A stretch of 64,000 nucleotides of DNA from positions 145,306-209,305 of the forward strand of contig NZ_BMMK01000008.1 of NCBI RefSeq assembly GCF_014645795.1, written 5' to 3'. A program made the position numbers and the translations under genes. Under the pieces are notes generated by a model. It did not search any database. It had not been told where the DNA came from and worked only from the letters and a program-made list of their open reading frames with translations. Within the stretch, counting starts at the first letter, position 1, and every line of letters begins with the position of its first letter. Positions 18,170 through 30,574 of this stretch are shown in pieces. The stretch is from Longimycelium tulufanense (lineage in GTDB: Bacteria; Actinomycetota; Actinomycetes; Mycobacteriales; Pseudonocardiaceae).

Positions 18170-20437
18170 GTGCGCAAAAATAATTCAGCTACGCCTAATT
18201 CTAGCATGTCGCGAGTTGAATTGTCAAAATTGGGATACGAGGCGGAACTTGCTGCTGCGCGGGAGCACGTTGCGTTCCTGTACCGGCGGCTCGACGCGGA
18301 GCGGGCGCTGGCAGCCGGGGAGCTGGTCCGGGTACTGCGCGACAATTCAGCGACCACGCCGGAGGAGCGATGGCAGCGCCAGGTCTCGGTGGATCGGCTG
18401 ACGGCCAGGGTGCAACGGTTCCAGGCGGCCGAAAGCGGGCTGTGCTTCGGCCGGATCGACAGCTCTAAGGGGCAACGCACATATATCGGTCGCATCGGGC
18501 TGCTCGACGAGGAGAACGATTACGTGTCACTCCTCGTCGACTGGCGCGCCCCTGCGGCCCGTCCCTTCTACTGCGCAACGGCGGCCACCCCGGAAGGGCT
18601 GGTGCGTCGACGCCACTTTCACACCCGGGAGCGCAGTGTCCTCGGCATTGCCGACGACGTCTTCGACCTCGCGAACGCCGAGGGCACGCCGGGCAGTGAC
18701 GGTGCACTGCTCGCCGCCCTGGACGCGCCCCGCGAAGCGACGATGCGCGACATCGTCGCCACCATCCAAGCCGAGCAGGACGAAATCATCCGGCTGGACC
18801 ATCGGGGCGTCCTGGTGATTCAGGGCGGCCCGGGAACGGGCAAGACCGCGGTCGCCCTGCACCGCATCGCGTACCTGCTCTACACCCAGCGCAGGCGGCT
18901 CTCCCGATGGGGTGTCCTGGTGATCGGCCCGAACCCCGCCTTCCTCCACTACATCGGCAATGTCCTGCCGTCGCTCGGCGAGACCGATGTCGTCTTCGCA
19001 GCGATGGGCGAGCTCCTACCAGGACTGCGTACCAGCACCGAGGACAGCGCGGCGGCCAAGCGCGTCAAGGGCAGCCTCGTGATGGTGGAGATGCTCGCCG
19101 CCGCAGTGGCCGATCGCCAGGAACTCCCCGAGGTCCCGATCGAGATCGAGCTGGAGGACGTCGTTGTCGAGCTGGACAGGGAGGTTGCTGCGCAGGCACG
19201 CGAACGGGCCCGCGCCACCGGATTGCGGCACAACGACGCCCGGCCAATCTTTCGCGACCAGTTGATTGCCGGACTGACCGAGCGCGCGGTCGACAAGATC
19301 GGCGAGGGCTGGTTGGAGCCAGCGGACCACGCGCTCCGTGCCGAGTTCGCCGCCGACGTGTGCCGTGAACTGTCGAGGAGCTCTCAACTCCGGACCGCGA
19401 TCGATCTCCTTTGGCCCGAGCTGACGCCGCAGCGCCTGCTGGCTGACCTGTTCGGCTCACCCGCCCGCATCGCCGCAGCGGCGGGCGGGCTGGACGAGGT
19501 TGATCACGCCGCGTTGTACCGGGAGAAGGGCGACGACTGGACGGTGTCCGACGTACCGCTCCTTGATGAGGCCGCGGGTCTCCTCGGCACGGACGGCGGA
19601 GCAGAACAGCGAGCGGAGTCAGAGCGCCGGGAGCAGGCCGAATACGCAGAGGGCGTGCTGCAGATCCTTGACACCGATGAGGAACTCGACAACGAGGAGA
19701 CCCTCCGCGCCGTCGATGTGATCGATCCGGAGCGCCTCGCCGAGCGAAACCTCGAGCGAGACCATCGCTGCCTGGCCCAGCGAGCCGCCGCCGATCGTGA
19801 GTGGACCTACGGGCACGTCGTGGTGGACGAGGCGCAGGAACTCTCCGAGATGGACTGGCGGATGATCATGCGCCGTTGCCCGAACAGGTCGATGACCATC
19901 GTCGGTGACCTCGCCCAACGCAACTCTCCCGCCGGTGCCCGCTCCTGGGCCGACATGCTCGACCGGTACGTGCCCGGCCGTTGGGCCTGTCACCAGCTCA
20001 CCGTCAACTACCGCACTCCTGCGGAAGTCATGGCAATCGCGGCCAAGGTGCTTGCGGCCGTCGGCGCGGAGTTCCAGCCGCCCGAGTCCGTTCGTAGCAC
20101 CGGAATCCAACCCTGGGCGCAGCGTGTCGACCCCGGCGAACTGGCGACCACGCTGAACAGGATCGTGCGGAGCGAGTCAGGCGAGGGAACACTCGCCGTG
20201 ATCGCACCAGAAGACACCGAACTCGCCGCCAACGCGGACATCCGCACTCCTCGCCAGGTCAAGGGCCTGGAGTTCGACAGGGTCATCGTGCTGGAGCCGC
20301 ACCAAATCCTCGCCGACCCCGAGCATGGCGCGGTGGACCTCTACGTCGCCCTGACCAGGGCAACCCAACGCCTCGGTGTGCTCCACACCGAGCCGCTCCC
20401 AGACATACTGGCGGGCCTAAGCCCACGGCAGGGATAG
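18170..20437 (+). CDS. helD: HelD/HelR-type RNA polymerase recycling ATPase
   Basis: About 755 residues from GTG 18170; an ATG at 18206 (MSRVELSKLGYEAEL) is an equally plausible start. It is a UvrD/Rep-like superfamily 1 protein with a long N-terminal coiled arm, a YIGRIGL segment and Walker A GGPGTGKT near residue 220. Walker B is VVDEAQELSEMDW, and a C-terminal motif LYVALTRATQRL completes the motor. HelD proteins insert arms into RNA polymerase and strip it from DNA; actinobacterial HelR members also displace rifampicin. The size fits the actinobacterial class. The AT-rich 5' end (18170-18240) is unlike its neighbours and probably belongs to the promoter region. It converges with the next gene with a four-base gap. 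Confidence 0.85.
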   Translation: MRKNNSATPNSSMSRVELSKLGYEAELAAAREHVAFLYRRLDAERALAAGELVRVLRDNSATTPEERWQRQVSVDRLTARVQRFQAAESGLCFGRIDSSKGQRTYIGRIGLLDEENDYVSLLVDWRAPAARPFYCATAATPEGLVRRRHFHTRERSVLGIADDVFDLANAEGTPGSDGALLAALDAPREATMRDIVATIQAEQDEIIRLDHRGVLVIQGGPGTGKTAVALHRIAYLLYTQRRRLSRWGVLVIGPNPAFLHYIGNVLPSLGETDVVFAAMGELLPGLRTSTEDSAAAKRVKGSLVMVEMLAAAVADRQELPEVPIEIELEDVVVELDREVAAQARERARATGLRHNDARPIFRDQLIAGLTERAVDKIGEGWLEPADHALRAEFAADVCRELSRSSQLRTAIDLLWPELTPQRLLADLFGSPARIAAAAGGLDEVDHAALYREKGDDWTVSDVPLLDEAAGLLGTDGGAEQRAESERREQAEYAEGVLQILDTDEELDNEETLRAVDVIDPERLAERNLERDHRCLAQRAAADREWTYGHVVVDEAQELSEMDWRMIMRRCPNRSMTIVGDLAQRNSPAGARSWADMLDRYVPGRWACHQLTVNYRTPAEVMAIAAKVLAAVGAEFQPPESVRSTGIQPWAQRVDPGELATTLNRIVRSESGEGTLAVIAPEDTELAANADIRTPRQVKGLEFDRVIVLEPHQILADPEHGAVDLYVALTRATQRLGVLHTEPLPDILAGLSPRQG

Positions 20438-20441
20438 GGAG

Positions 20442-22217
20442 TCACGCGGGCCAAGGGGTGTCGAGGATGTGTGGGAGGCCGAGGCGGAAGCGTTCGGCGT
20501 CGATTCGCTTGGCCAGGTCGAACTCGGGGGGCTGGTAGCCGCTGAACAGCCGCACCCGTTCCGCGCGGGAGTCCGCGGCGTCAAGGAGGGCGTTCACGGC
20601 TCGCCGCCCCGCCTCGTTCGCCGTCTCCATCGAGGTGAAGTCGACGTTGCTGGGGGTACGGACGTAGTCGGCGGCGAGGAACAGATTCGGTATCGCGGTG
20701 GCGGCATCGGGGCGCTGGAACCAGGAGCCCACCGTGTTGAGCAGGTAGGGCTCGTCGTTGGTCAACCCCGTGTCCGCCACCGCGATCGCCGGATCGAGGA
20801 ACCACGAATGCAGCACGTCATCCGGTAGATACTGCCGCCCGGTGTCCTCCAGGTGCGCCTTCAACTGCGCCCACACCTCGTCCGCGATCTCCTGCGGCGT
20901 GCACCGGTTCGCCGGCTTCCCGTAGCGGATCCCGGGCGTCTCCCAGTCGGAGATGACGACCGAGAGCGAGTCACGGGCGACCCCGTCGCCCCAGGTGCTC
21001 GCGAAGTCGTCGTGCCAGAACTGCGCCTGGTTGATCGACACCAGCGCCCACGGCGAGTCGACATGGGCGACATGGCCGGGAAATACCGGAACCCGGCGAC
21101 GCAGGTAGAACTGGATACCGTTGGACCAGGTGTGCTCGAGCTCGCGCATGTCGCCAAGACGCGGGTCCGCGTCCAGAATGTCGCGGTTCCACAACCGAAC
21201 GGCCCGGTCGGCCGGCATCGCACACACGAACCAGTCAGCCTCGATCCTCGTGGACCCGTTGGGGGTTCGAGCAGTCGCTGCGACAACCCTGTTTTTCTCC
21301 AGCTCCAGACCGTCAACGGTGTGGTTCAACTGGAACCGCACCCCGAGGCTACGCAGGTGAGCCACCCACGGATCGAGCCACCGTTCGCTCGTCGGCCCGT
21401 TGAGAATGCGGTCGGCCGGGCCGTCAACGCCGAGGCCCAGATAGCTGTAGATGATCGCCTCGCCGCCCTGCCCGCTGGTGCGTGCACTGGCGTTCTCCGG
21501 CTTCAGTGCCTGGATGATCTGCACGCCGCCGCCGAACAGCCGCCGGTAATCCTCGGACTTGCCGTCCGCCTTGATGAAGTCCCACCAGCTGACGTGCTCC
21601 CACTGCCCGAAGCGGCGTTCGTCGCTGCTGGTCATGAAGATCGCGGCCTGCCGGGCCAGGAAGAGCGCCTCATGGAGGGGGAGATGGGCAAGCTGCTGGA
21701 TCACCGCGACGATCAACCGTTGCAGCGCCTCCGGCGTGAACGCGTCCGGTTTGGGCGGAAATGGCGGCAGCAGGAGGTCCTCCCGCCCTCCCGCCCGCGC
21801 GAAGCTCACCCGCTTGACTTCGGCAAGATTGTCGTGGACACCGTTCTCGTTGCCAGGGAAGGGAATCCGGCGCAGCGTGTCCGGAAGGTTGTGGTAGAAG
21901 CCGAAGATCCCACGATGCCCGTGCTCGCCGGGCAGGTCACGCCTACCACCGGTGGCCGTACCAGCCACCGGGATACTGCGTGCCTTCCCGCCCAACGCCT
22001 TCCGCTCATAGACGGTGACCCGGAACCCACGCTGCGCAAGCTCGTGAGCGACGGTCAGACCCGCGACGCCACCACCGAGCACCGCGACCGTCTTTCCGCG
22101 CGGGCCCTGCGCCCAGCCCCTTCTGGGTAACCCGACCGTTGCGCCGATGGCTGCGACACCGGCGACCCCAAGCACCGTCCGCCGGCGTACCTGATGCGGA
22201 TCCTGCCGCGCGATCAT
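20442..22217 (-). CDS. Tat-exported FAD-dependent oxidoreductase (amine oxidase/HpnE-like), copy 1
   Basis: About 591 residues from an ATG at 22217. In-frame starts at 22256 and 22316 cannot be excluded because none has a strong ribosome-binding site. The N-terminus carries a twin-arginine signal (RRRTVLGVAG), after which the FAD Rossmann motif VAVLGGGVAGLTVAHELA begins. The family includes hydroxysqualene dehydroxylases, phytoene-desaturase-like enzymes and amine oxidases. A conserved block GQWEHVSWWDFIKADG is shared with the paralogue at 45313-47094, and the two proteins align along their length by eye. Folded, cofactor-loaded export fits the Tat route. Substrate unknown; the presence of one copy next to each lipid locus hints at lipid chain oxidation. 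Confidence 0.8.
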   Translation of the reverse strand: MIARQDPHQVRRRTVLGVAGVAAIGATVGLPRRGWAQGPRGKTVAVLGGGVAGLTVAHELAQRGFRVTVYERKALGGKARSIPVAGTATGGRRDLPGEHGHRGIFGFYHNLPDTLRRIPFPGNENGVHDNLAEVKRVSFARAGGREDLLLPPFPPKPDAFTPEALQRLIVAVIQQLAHLPLHEALFLARQAAIFMTSSDERRFGQWEHVSWWDFIKADGKSEDYRRLFGGGVQIIQALKPENASARTSGQGGEAIIYSYLGLGVDGPADRILNGPTSERWLDPWVAHLRSLGVRFQLNHTVDGLELEKNRVVAATARTPNGSTRIEADWFVCAMPADRAVRLWNRDILDADPRLGDMRELEHTWSNGIQFYLRRRVPVFPGHVAHVDSPWALVSINQAQFWHDDFASTWGDGVARDSLSVVISDWETPGIRYGKPANRCTPQEIADEVWAQLKAHLEDTGRQYLPDDVLHSWFLDPAIAVADTGLTNDEPYLLNTVGSWFQRPDAATAIPNLFLAADYVRTPSNVDFTSMETANEAGRRAVNALLDAADSRAERVRLFSGYQPPEFDLAKRIDAERFRLGLPHILDTPWPA

Positions 22218-22408
22218 GGAGGCGAGGATGGCACCGCGGCGAGTCGCTCGCAGCATGCAACCGGGTGAGCTATCCCTCGGATGAACCCACCTCTGTCGGG
22301 CGAGCAGATGTGCCACGAGTGTCAGGTACGCGGCCCGAACGTTCCCGTTTCAGCTGCGCCAGCTCTGCGACGAAGCCCGACGCGCGAGCGGCCAAGGGCG
22401 TAAGCCGC

Positions 22409-23470
22409 TCACGGAACCATCAGGCTCACAACACGGTCGTCCTCGGCACCCGGCGTCTTCTTCCCGTCCCGGTTCGACGTGGTGACCCACAGCGAACCAT
22501 CGGGAGCGTTGACGGCCGCCCGCAACCGGCCGAGCGACCGACCGGTGGGAACGGTCCTGGCCGGGCCCTCGGCCGTACCCCGATGAACCTCGATCCGCAC
22601 CAGCCGCTGCCCACGCAACGTCGAGACGTAGAGGGCACCGTTGCGGTAGGCGACCCCGGTGGGCACGCCTTCCTCCGGGCGGAGGGTGGCCATCGGCGGG
22701 ATGACGGAGTCGTCGGAGCACTGCCCCTCGCAGGTCGGCCACCCGTAGTTGCCGCCCGCCTCGATGACGTTGATCTCGTCCCAGTCGTCCTCACCGATGT
22801 CGCCGGCGTACATCACGCCCGCCTCGTCCCAAGCCATGCCCTGTACGTCACGATGGCCCAGTGAGTAGACAAGGGAGCCGGGATACGGGTTGTCCGGCGC
22901 CGGCGCGCCGTTAGCGGTCATCCGCAGGATCTTGCCGTTGAGCGACCCCAGGTCCTGGGCGGTGTGCGGGCTTCCGGCGTCACCGACACCGGCGTACAGC
23001 ATGCCGTCGGGGCCGAACGCCAGTGCGCCCCCGTTCCGCTTCTCACCACGCGCGATCCCGGTCACGATCGGCTCGACCGCCTCGCCGAGCCGGAAGCGTG
23101 CAATCCGGTTGTCCTCCTCCGTCGTGTAGAAGACGTAGACCCACCCGTCCTGGGCATAGTTCGGGGACACCGCGATGCCGAGCAGGCCGCCGTGCATCCC
23201 GTACTTCACCGCTTCGGCGATGTGCGCCACCACGGTGCTGCGGCCCTGGGTCACCTGCAGGACCTTTCCGCTGTCCCGTTCGGTGACGAGCGCCGAGCCG
23301 TCCGGCAGGAAGGCCAGCCCCCAGGGCACCGTCAGGTTGCCGGCGACGGTGCGCTCGCCGGCGCCCGGCGGCAGGGGTGGCGCGGCGGTGGCAGCGGGGA
23401 CCGCGCCCATGCCCGCCGAACCGGCGACCAGTGCCATTGCCGTACCGACGACCCGACCTCGGATCCGCAA
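22409..23470 (-). CDS. Secreted PQQ-dependent sugar dehydrogenase (soluble GDH/YliI-like)
   Basis: A beta-propeller dehydrogenase of the glucose/sorbosone family. Features include VPWGLAFLPDGSALVTER at the first blade and GLLGIAVSPNY, plus YVFYTTEEDNRIARF and a GDIGEDDWDEIN calcium/PQQ-site segment. A TTG at 23470 preceded by AGGAGG at seven bases gives a clean signal peptide (RGRVVGTAMALVAG...ATAAP). The frame stays open to an ATG at 23557 without a ribosome-binding site. The enzyme would oxidise aldoses outside the membrane with PQQ. No PQQ biosynthesis genes are in the window. It is divergent from padR. Confidence 0.8.
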   Translation of the reverse strand: MRIRGRVVGTAMALVAGSAGMGAVPAATAAPPLPPGAGERTVAGNLTVPWGLAFLPDGSALVTERDSGKVLQVTQGRSTVVAHIAEAVKYGMHGGLLGIAVSPNYAQDGWVYVFYTTEEDNRIARFRLGEAVEPIVTGIARGEKRNGGALAFGPDGMLYAGVGDAGSPHTAQDLGSLNGKILRMTANGAPAPDNPYPGSLVYSLGHRDVQGMAWDEAGVMYAGDIGEDDWDEINVIEAGGNYGWPTCEGQCSDDSVIPPMATLRPEEGVPTGVAYRNGALYVSTLRGQRLVRIEVHRGTAEGPARTVPTGRSLGRLRAAVNAPDGSLWVTTSNRDGKKTPGAEDDRVVSLMVP

Positions 23471-23695
23471 CGCGAAGCCTCCTGCCACCCGAACCTCGAA
23501 GGGAGATCCTTCCCCGGACCTCGTTTCATCGGGCGGAAGGTCACCCGGCTTGATCACTCGACCCGGTGTTCCGATCGGGTGCCGGCGCCGTGACCGTGAC
23601 GTAGATCTCGCACCGCCGGTGGATCTCGGATGACGTCTCGGCCGCTGGCCGGGGCGCCCCTCGATCTTCGTGGCCAGACGCGTCCGCCGGGGTTC

Positions 23696-23728
23696 TATGC
23701 AACGGATTGCACTGCAACAAGTTGCATA
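23696..23728. promoter_or_regulatory. PadR-type operator
   Basis: TATGCAAC (23696-23703) and GTTGCATA (23721-23728) are perfect 8-base inverted arms with 17 bases between them. A second smaller palindrome, TTGCACTGCAA, lies inside the spacer. PadR regulators typically bind ATGTA/TGCAT-type inverted repeats. The element ends 13 bases before the padR ATG, so it would give autoregulation of padR and its coupled reductase. Confidence 0.75.
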
Positions 23729-23741
23729 CTAGCCTCCGGTC

Positions 23742-26335
<2,594 letters not shown>

Positions 26336-27047
26336 CCCGCCGGCTCACCGTGGGACACATCCACCCGCGTCCGCGAAGGCGACGCACATCGCAAGCTCAG
26401 ACGCCCGATTGCGGCCAGATCTTCCTGCCGCAGTCTTTCGTTCTCGCGGAACGTTGAAGTCGGCTGCTCACGGGCGTGTCCCCGGCGGTGCGGCTGCACC
26501 GGCCGGGGACACACCAGCGTTTCCGTGACCCCGACACGGAACGCAGGGCGTGGGCACCGGTGGGGGCGCACACAGCGTCCACATGCCCGTATCCATACCC
26601 CCTGCCATCGGCCGCTCGTGTTCACCGCAGGTGAGCAGGTCGATGACATCGGAGGGAACCACGGTTCAAACGTCACTCATTCCGGACTGTCTCCGGCCTG
26701 ACACTCCATGTTCGGTCCGACCCGGGACGGTTATGCTCGGCTGCGTGCCGGTCGCCAAGGCCGAACTTGTCGGGACCCCTCGGGCGGACACGGCACCAGC
26801 GATGCGGGACGCACCGTCGCCCGACGGGAGGATCGCTCGACATGTCGGAGCGATTCGGGGTCGCAGCGGCGCAGGCGGATTCCAGGTGTCCGGAATGCTC
26901 GACCGCGCCGGGGATGAGCGACATGGCCCGCGGACTTCCCCTGAATGGGTTACTCCGGGTGTGGCCCCCCGGATCGGGTGCTAGTCGTGGAGCGCACCTC
27001 ATCCGAGCACCACATCGGTCCCGACCGAGCGGAAGGTACGAGGAGAT
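26336..27047 (+). other. Intergenic region of about 710 bases
   Basis: It contains the strong hairpin at 26476-26512 that ends the padR-fadH transcript, then about 530 bases before the next gene. Frames here lack family motifs and have poor codon bias, so I call no gene. A TATGCT box near 26731-26736 could start a long leader for the downstream oxidoreductase. A GGAG site lies just before the ATG at 27048. Confidence 0.4.
26476..26512. terminator. Stem-loop terminator after fadH
   Basis: GTGTCCCCGGC pairs perfectly with GCCGGGGACAC (11 bp). After a single bulged G the stem continues as GGTGC/GCACC (5 bp) around a GGCT tetraloop. There is no U-tract, as is common for actinobacterial terminators. 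It lies 140 bases after the fadH stop. Confidence 0.7.
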
Positions 27048-28403
27048 ATGGCCGAGAGCGTCGACGCCGTTGTCGTCGGGTTGGGGCCGGGCGGGGAGGC
27101 CGTCGCCGGCCGGTTGGCCGAGGCCGGCCTGTCCGTGGTGGGTGTGGAGTCGCGGCTGGTGGGTGGCGAGTGCCCCTACTACGCCTGCATCCCGACCAAG
27201 ATGATGGTGCGCGCCGGGAACACCCTGGCCGAGGCGGCCCGGGTGCGGGCGCTCGCCGGCACCAGCGAGGTCGGGCCCGACTTCGCTCCGGTCGCCGAGC
27301 GCATCCGGGCCGAGGCCACCACCGACTGGGACGACCAGATCGCCGTGGACCGGTTCGTCGACAAGGGCGGGCGGTTCGTTCGCGGGCACGGCCGGATCAC
27401 CGGACCGCGGACCGTGCGCGTCGGCGAGCAGGAGTTCACCGCCACCCGCGCCATCGTGCTCAACACCGGCACCGAACCGGCGGTACCGCCCATCCCCGGC
27501 CTGGCCGGCACGCCGTTCTGGACCAACCGCGAGGCGGTCGCCGTCCGGCGTCCCCCGGAGTCGTTGCTCGTGCTCGGCGCGGGCGCGGTCGGGCTCGAGA
27601 TGGCCCAGGCATTCGCCCGGTTCGGCGCCGACGTCACCGTGGTGGAGGTGGCCGACCGGGTGCTGCCCCTGGAGGAACCGGAGGCGAGCCGGGCGCTCAC
27701 CGAGGCGCTCACCAACGAGGGACTGCGGCTGCACACCGGGAGAGCGGCCGAAGAGGTGGCCCACCACGCCGGAGGCTTCACCGTGCGGACCGCGGACGGT
27801 GAGTTGCGCGCACAGCGCCTGCTCATCGCCACCGGTCGTCGTACTAACATCACGGATCTGGGCCTGGACACGCTCGGCATCGACACCGACCAGAAGTTCC
27901 TGGAGACCGACGAACGCATGCGCGTCACCGACGGCCTGTATGCGGTGGGCGACATCACCGGTAAGGGAGCGTTCACCCACACCTCGATGTACCAGGCCGC
28001 GATCGCGGCGCGGGACATCCTCGGCGAGCCCGGACCACCCGCGGAATACCACGCGATGCCGCGGGTGACGTTCACCGACCCGGAGGTCGGTGGCGTCGGG
28101 CTGACCGAGGCGCAGGCCCGGGAACAGGGCCTGCGGGTGCGGACCGCCACCGCGCAGGTACCGAGCTCGGCTCGCGGCTGGATCCACAAGGCGGGCAACG
28201 AGGGCGTGATCAAGCTGGTCGAGGACACCGAGCGGGGGGTACTCGTCGGCGCGACCTCGGTGGGCCCGCACGGAGGCGAAGTGTTGTCGGCGCTTGCGGT
28301 GGCCGTTCATGCCCGAGTGCCGACCGAGCAGCTCAGGCACATGATCTATGCCTACCCAACGTTCCACCGCGCCATCGAGGACGCGCTGGCCCAACTGCCC
28401 TGA
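27048..28403 (+). CDS. Class I pyridine nucleotide-disulfide oxidoreductase (mercuric reductase/Lpd-like)
   Basis: About 451 residues. The FAD motif is VVVGLGPGGEAVAGRLAEAG; the redox pair is Cys42 and Cys47 in GGECPYYACIPTK, the CxxxxC spacing of the family with an actinobacterial-type sequence between. The NAD(P) motif is VLGAGAVGLEMA and the second FAD motif is YAVGDITGKGAFTH. A HxxxxE dimer-interface end (YAYPTFHRAIEDA) is present. The N-terminal heavy-metal domain of MerA is absent. It is 37 bases upstream of zwf, so it may use the NADPH that Zwf makes. Substrate not determined. Confidence 0.85.
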   Translation: MAESVDAVVVGLGPGGEAVAGRLAEAGLSVVGVESRLVGGECPYYACIPTKMMVRAGNTLAEAARVRALAGTSEVGPDFAPVAERIRAEATTDWDDQIAVDRFVDKGGRFVRGHGRITGPRTVRVGEQEFTATRAIVLNTGTEPAVPPIPGLAGTPFWTNREAVAVRRPPESLLVLGAGAVGLEMAQAFARFGADVTVVEVADRVLPLEEPEASRALTEALTNEGLRLHTGRAAEEVAHHAGGFTVRTADGELRAQRLLIATGRRTNITDLGLDTLGIDTDQKFLETDERMRVTDGLYAVGDITGKGAFTHTSMYQAAIAARDILGEPGPPAEYHAMPRVTFTDPEVGGVGLTEAQAREQGLRVRTATAQVPSSARGWIHKAGNEGVIKLVEDTERGVLVGATSVGPHGGEVLSALAVAVHARVPTEQLRHMIYAYPTFHRAIEDALAQLP

Positions 28404-28440
28404 GTGGTGGCTCGGAATCTGACCGAAGGAGTAACCCGCC

Positions 28441-29829
28441 ATGGGCGACCCCGCTCGTTCGGACGCGCTGGTGTTGTTCGGTGCCACCGGTGATCTGGCC
28501 CGGAAGATGCTGCTGCCGGCGCTGTACCACTTGGCCGCCGCGAAACGCCTCAAGATGCCGGTGGTCGGCGTCGCGTTGTCGTCGTTCAAGGATGACGACG
28601 AGTTTCGCCGGTATGCAGGCAAGGTCATCGAGGACGCGGTGGAAGATGTCGATGGGCGAGTTCTCGAGAACCTGCTGCGCCGACTGTCGCTCGTCAACGG
28701 AGACTATGCCGACCGCGGCACCTTCACCGAGCTCGCCGGCCGGCTGGCCGGAACGAGGAACCCGACTCACTACCTGGCGATCCCTCCGTCCTTGTTCCCC
28801 ACTGTCGCGGAAGGGCTGGTGGCAGAAGGGCTCAACCGCGGCTCGCGGGTGGTGGTGGAGAAGCCGTTCGGCCACGACCTCGAGTCCGCGAGGCAGCTCA
28901 ACGAGGTACTGCACGGCGTGTTCCCCGAGCCGTCAATCCTGCGTATCGACCACTACCTCGGCAAGGAGTCGGTGGAGAACCTGCTCGCCTTCCGATTCGC
29001 CAACACCTTCCTCGAACCCATCTGGAACCGGAACTACGTTCGCAGCGTCCAGGTGACCATGGCCGAGTCCTTCGGGATCGAAGGCAGGGGCGCGTTCTAC
29101 GACGGCGTCGGCACGGTTCGGGACGTCGTACAGAACCACCTCCTGCAGGTGGTGGCCATGTTGGCGATGGAGCCGCCGGTGGCCCCGACGGCGGATGCAC
29201 TTCGGGACGAGAAGGTCAAGGTTGTTCGGGCGATGAGGCCGGTCGACACCGCACGGCTGGTGCGCGGACAGTTCGTCGGCTACCTCGAGGAACCGGGCGT
29301 GGCCGAGGATTCCACCACGGAGACCTATGTCGCCTTGCGCCTGGACGTCGACTCGTGGCGCTGGGCCGGAGTGCCCTTCTTCATCCGCACCGGGAAAGCC
29401 CTGGCCACCACGGCAACGGAGGCAGTTGTGGAGTTGGCCTGCCCGCCCAAGGCGTTGTTCGCCGGCGCCGAGTGCGCCCCACAGCCCAACCTGCTGCGGT
29501 TCCGGCTGGGCCAGGACGACGGAGTGACGCTCACCGTGCAGGCGAAGCGACCCGGACCCGAGATCGTGACCGAGTCGGTCGACCTGCGGGTGGACTTCGG
29601 CGCCGCACTCGGGCAACGGCAGAGCGCGTACGAGCGCCTGCTCGATGACGCACTCGAAGGCGAGAACCACCGGTTCGCCCGCGAGGACATGGTCGAACAG
29701 GCGTGGCGCGTCTTCGACCCGGCACTCGATCAGGGCAAGCCGTTGTACCGGTATGCGAAGGGAAGTTGGGGACCGGCCGAAGCCGACCGGATTCTCGACG
29801 GAGACTCCTGGTACGACCCCGCGTCCTGA
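28441..29829 (+). CDS. zwf: Glucose-6-phosphate 1-dehydrogenase
   Basis: About 462 residues. The N-terminal nucleotide-binding motif is [18 protein letters not shown]; the catalytic signature RIDHYLGKE begins at Arg168. [11 protein letters not shown] and the C-terminal IRTGKAL and YERLLDDAL blocks confirm the assignment. It oxidises glucose-6-phosphate to 6-phosphogluconolactone with NADP reduction. No opcA, tal or tkt neighbours are here, so this is outside the usual pentose-phosphate operon and is probably a secondary copy linked to the preceding oxidoreductase. Confidence 0.95.
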   Translation: MGDPARSDALVLFGATGDLARKMLLPALYHLAAAKRLKMPVVGVALSSFKDDDEFRRYAGKVIEDAVEDVDGRVLENLLRRLSLVNGDYADRGTFTELAGRLAGTRNPTHYLAIPPSLFPTVAEGLVAEGLNRGSRVVVEKPFGHDLESARQLNEVLHGVFPEPSILRIDHYLGKESVENLLAFRFANTFLEPIWNRNYVRSVQVTMAESFGIEGRGAFYDGVGTVRDVVQNHLLQVVAMLAMEPPVAPTADALRDEKVKVVRAMRPVDTARLVRGQFVGYLEEPGVAEDSTTETYVALRLDVDSWRWAGVPFFIRTGKALATTATEAVVELACPPKALFAGAECAPQPNLLRFRLGQDDGVTLTVQAKRPGPEIVTESVDLRVDFGAALGQRQSAYERLLDDALEGENHRFAREDMVEQAWRVFDPALDQGKPLYRYAKGSWGPAEADRILDGDSWYDPAS

Positions 29830-29917
29830 CTCGTGTTGGACGCTGTCCACAGGTGACCACACTGTTGTTGTCCGAAAACCCCATCGACCATGCTCCATCG
29901 AGCACTCGCGAGTTGTC

Positions 29918-30574
29918 TCACGAGACGCTGATGCCTTGGAGCCTGTGCGTACCCCACAGCAGCGTTGCCGCGAGCAGGGCGAGCGACAGCGGATAGAACA
30001 GCATCCGCAGTGGTGTCACAACGGGGAGCAGCACGGCGGCCGTGCTGCTCCCCAAGATGATGAGAAAGGTCGGCACACAGCAAGCAACTCCGGTCAGCAA
30101 CGCTGGCAGCGCGGCGAGCAGCCGGCCATAACCGACACGCCGACAGGAGGTGGCTTGGGCTGCCGCGGTGAGCGCGACGGTGAGGTTGAGCCCGACCAAC
30201 GCGGCGAGCACACCTCCGAGGAGCACGTTGATCGGACTGAGCAGGATCGTGGCCTGCGGCAGCGGGTGGACCGCGAGCACCGGCTCGAACAGGTAGGGCG
30301 CTCGGGCGCGGAACAGCCGGTCAGCCCAGTCCGGAGTTGCCTCGATCCATGAGGCGCCGGGTGACCGAGCAACACGGCTCGCGCCGCCGACCGCGATGTC
30401 ACCAATGGCCAGCAGGTACAGCAGCAGCGCCACGACGGTCGCCCCGAGGCCCACCCGGCGGTATCGAGGTACCGCGAGTGCAGTGCGTAGGGCTCCGGGC
30501 ATGGCGCGCGCGGCGGACACCATCGAGTCGGCGACATCTCCGACCCTGCCCAGCAACGCGACCACGCGGCTCAC
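29918..30574 (-). CDS. Polytopic membrane protein, unknown function
   Basis: About 218 residues, starting at a GTG in a GTGA overlap with the DUF3179 gene. Roughly five hydrophobic segments are visible: GLGATVVALLLYLLAIG, an ILLSPINVLLGGVLAALVGLN block, a LLAALPALLTGVACCVP block, an IILGSSTAAVLLPVV block and the C-terminal LLAATLLWG. A CC pair sits at the edge of one segment. I do not recognise the family. Coupling to an exported DUF3179 protein suggests a joint envelope function. Confidence 0.7.
   Translation of the reverse strand: MSRVVALLGRVGDVADSMVSAARAMPGALRTALAVPRYRRVGLGATVVALLLYLLAIGDIAVGGASRVARSPGASWIEATPDWADRLFRARAPYLFEPVLAVHPLPQATILLSPINVLLGGVLAALVGLNLTVALTAAAQATSCRRVGYGRLLAALPALLTGVACCVPTFLIILGSSTAAVLLPVVTPLRMLFYPLSLALLAATLLWGTHRLQGISVS

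Noticed and set aside
18097..18170. Rifamycin-associated element upstream of helD
   Set aside because: I saw only GTCGAAC repeats and nothing resembling the long GC-rich inverted repeat expected of that element, as far as I remember it.
26673..28697. A 674-codon minus-strand frame
   Set aside because: It is antisense to the disulfide oxidoreductase gene, with no family motif and no ribosome-binding site.
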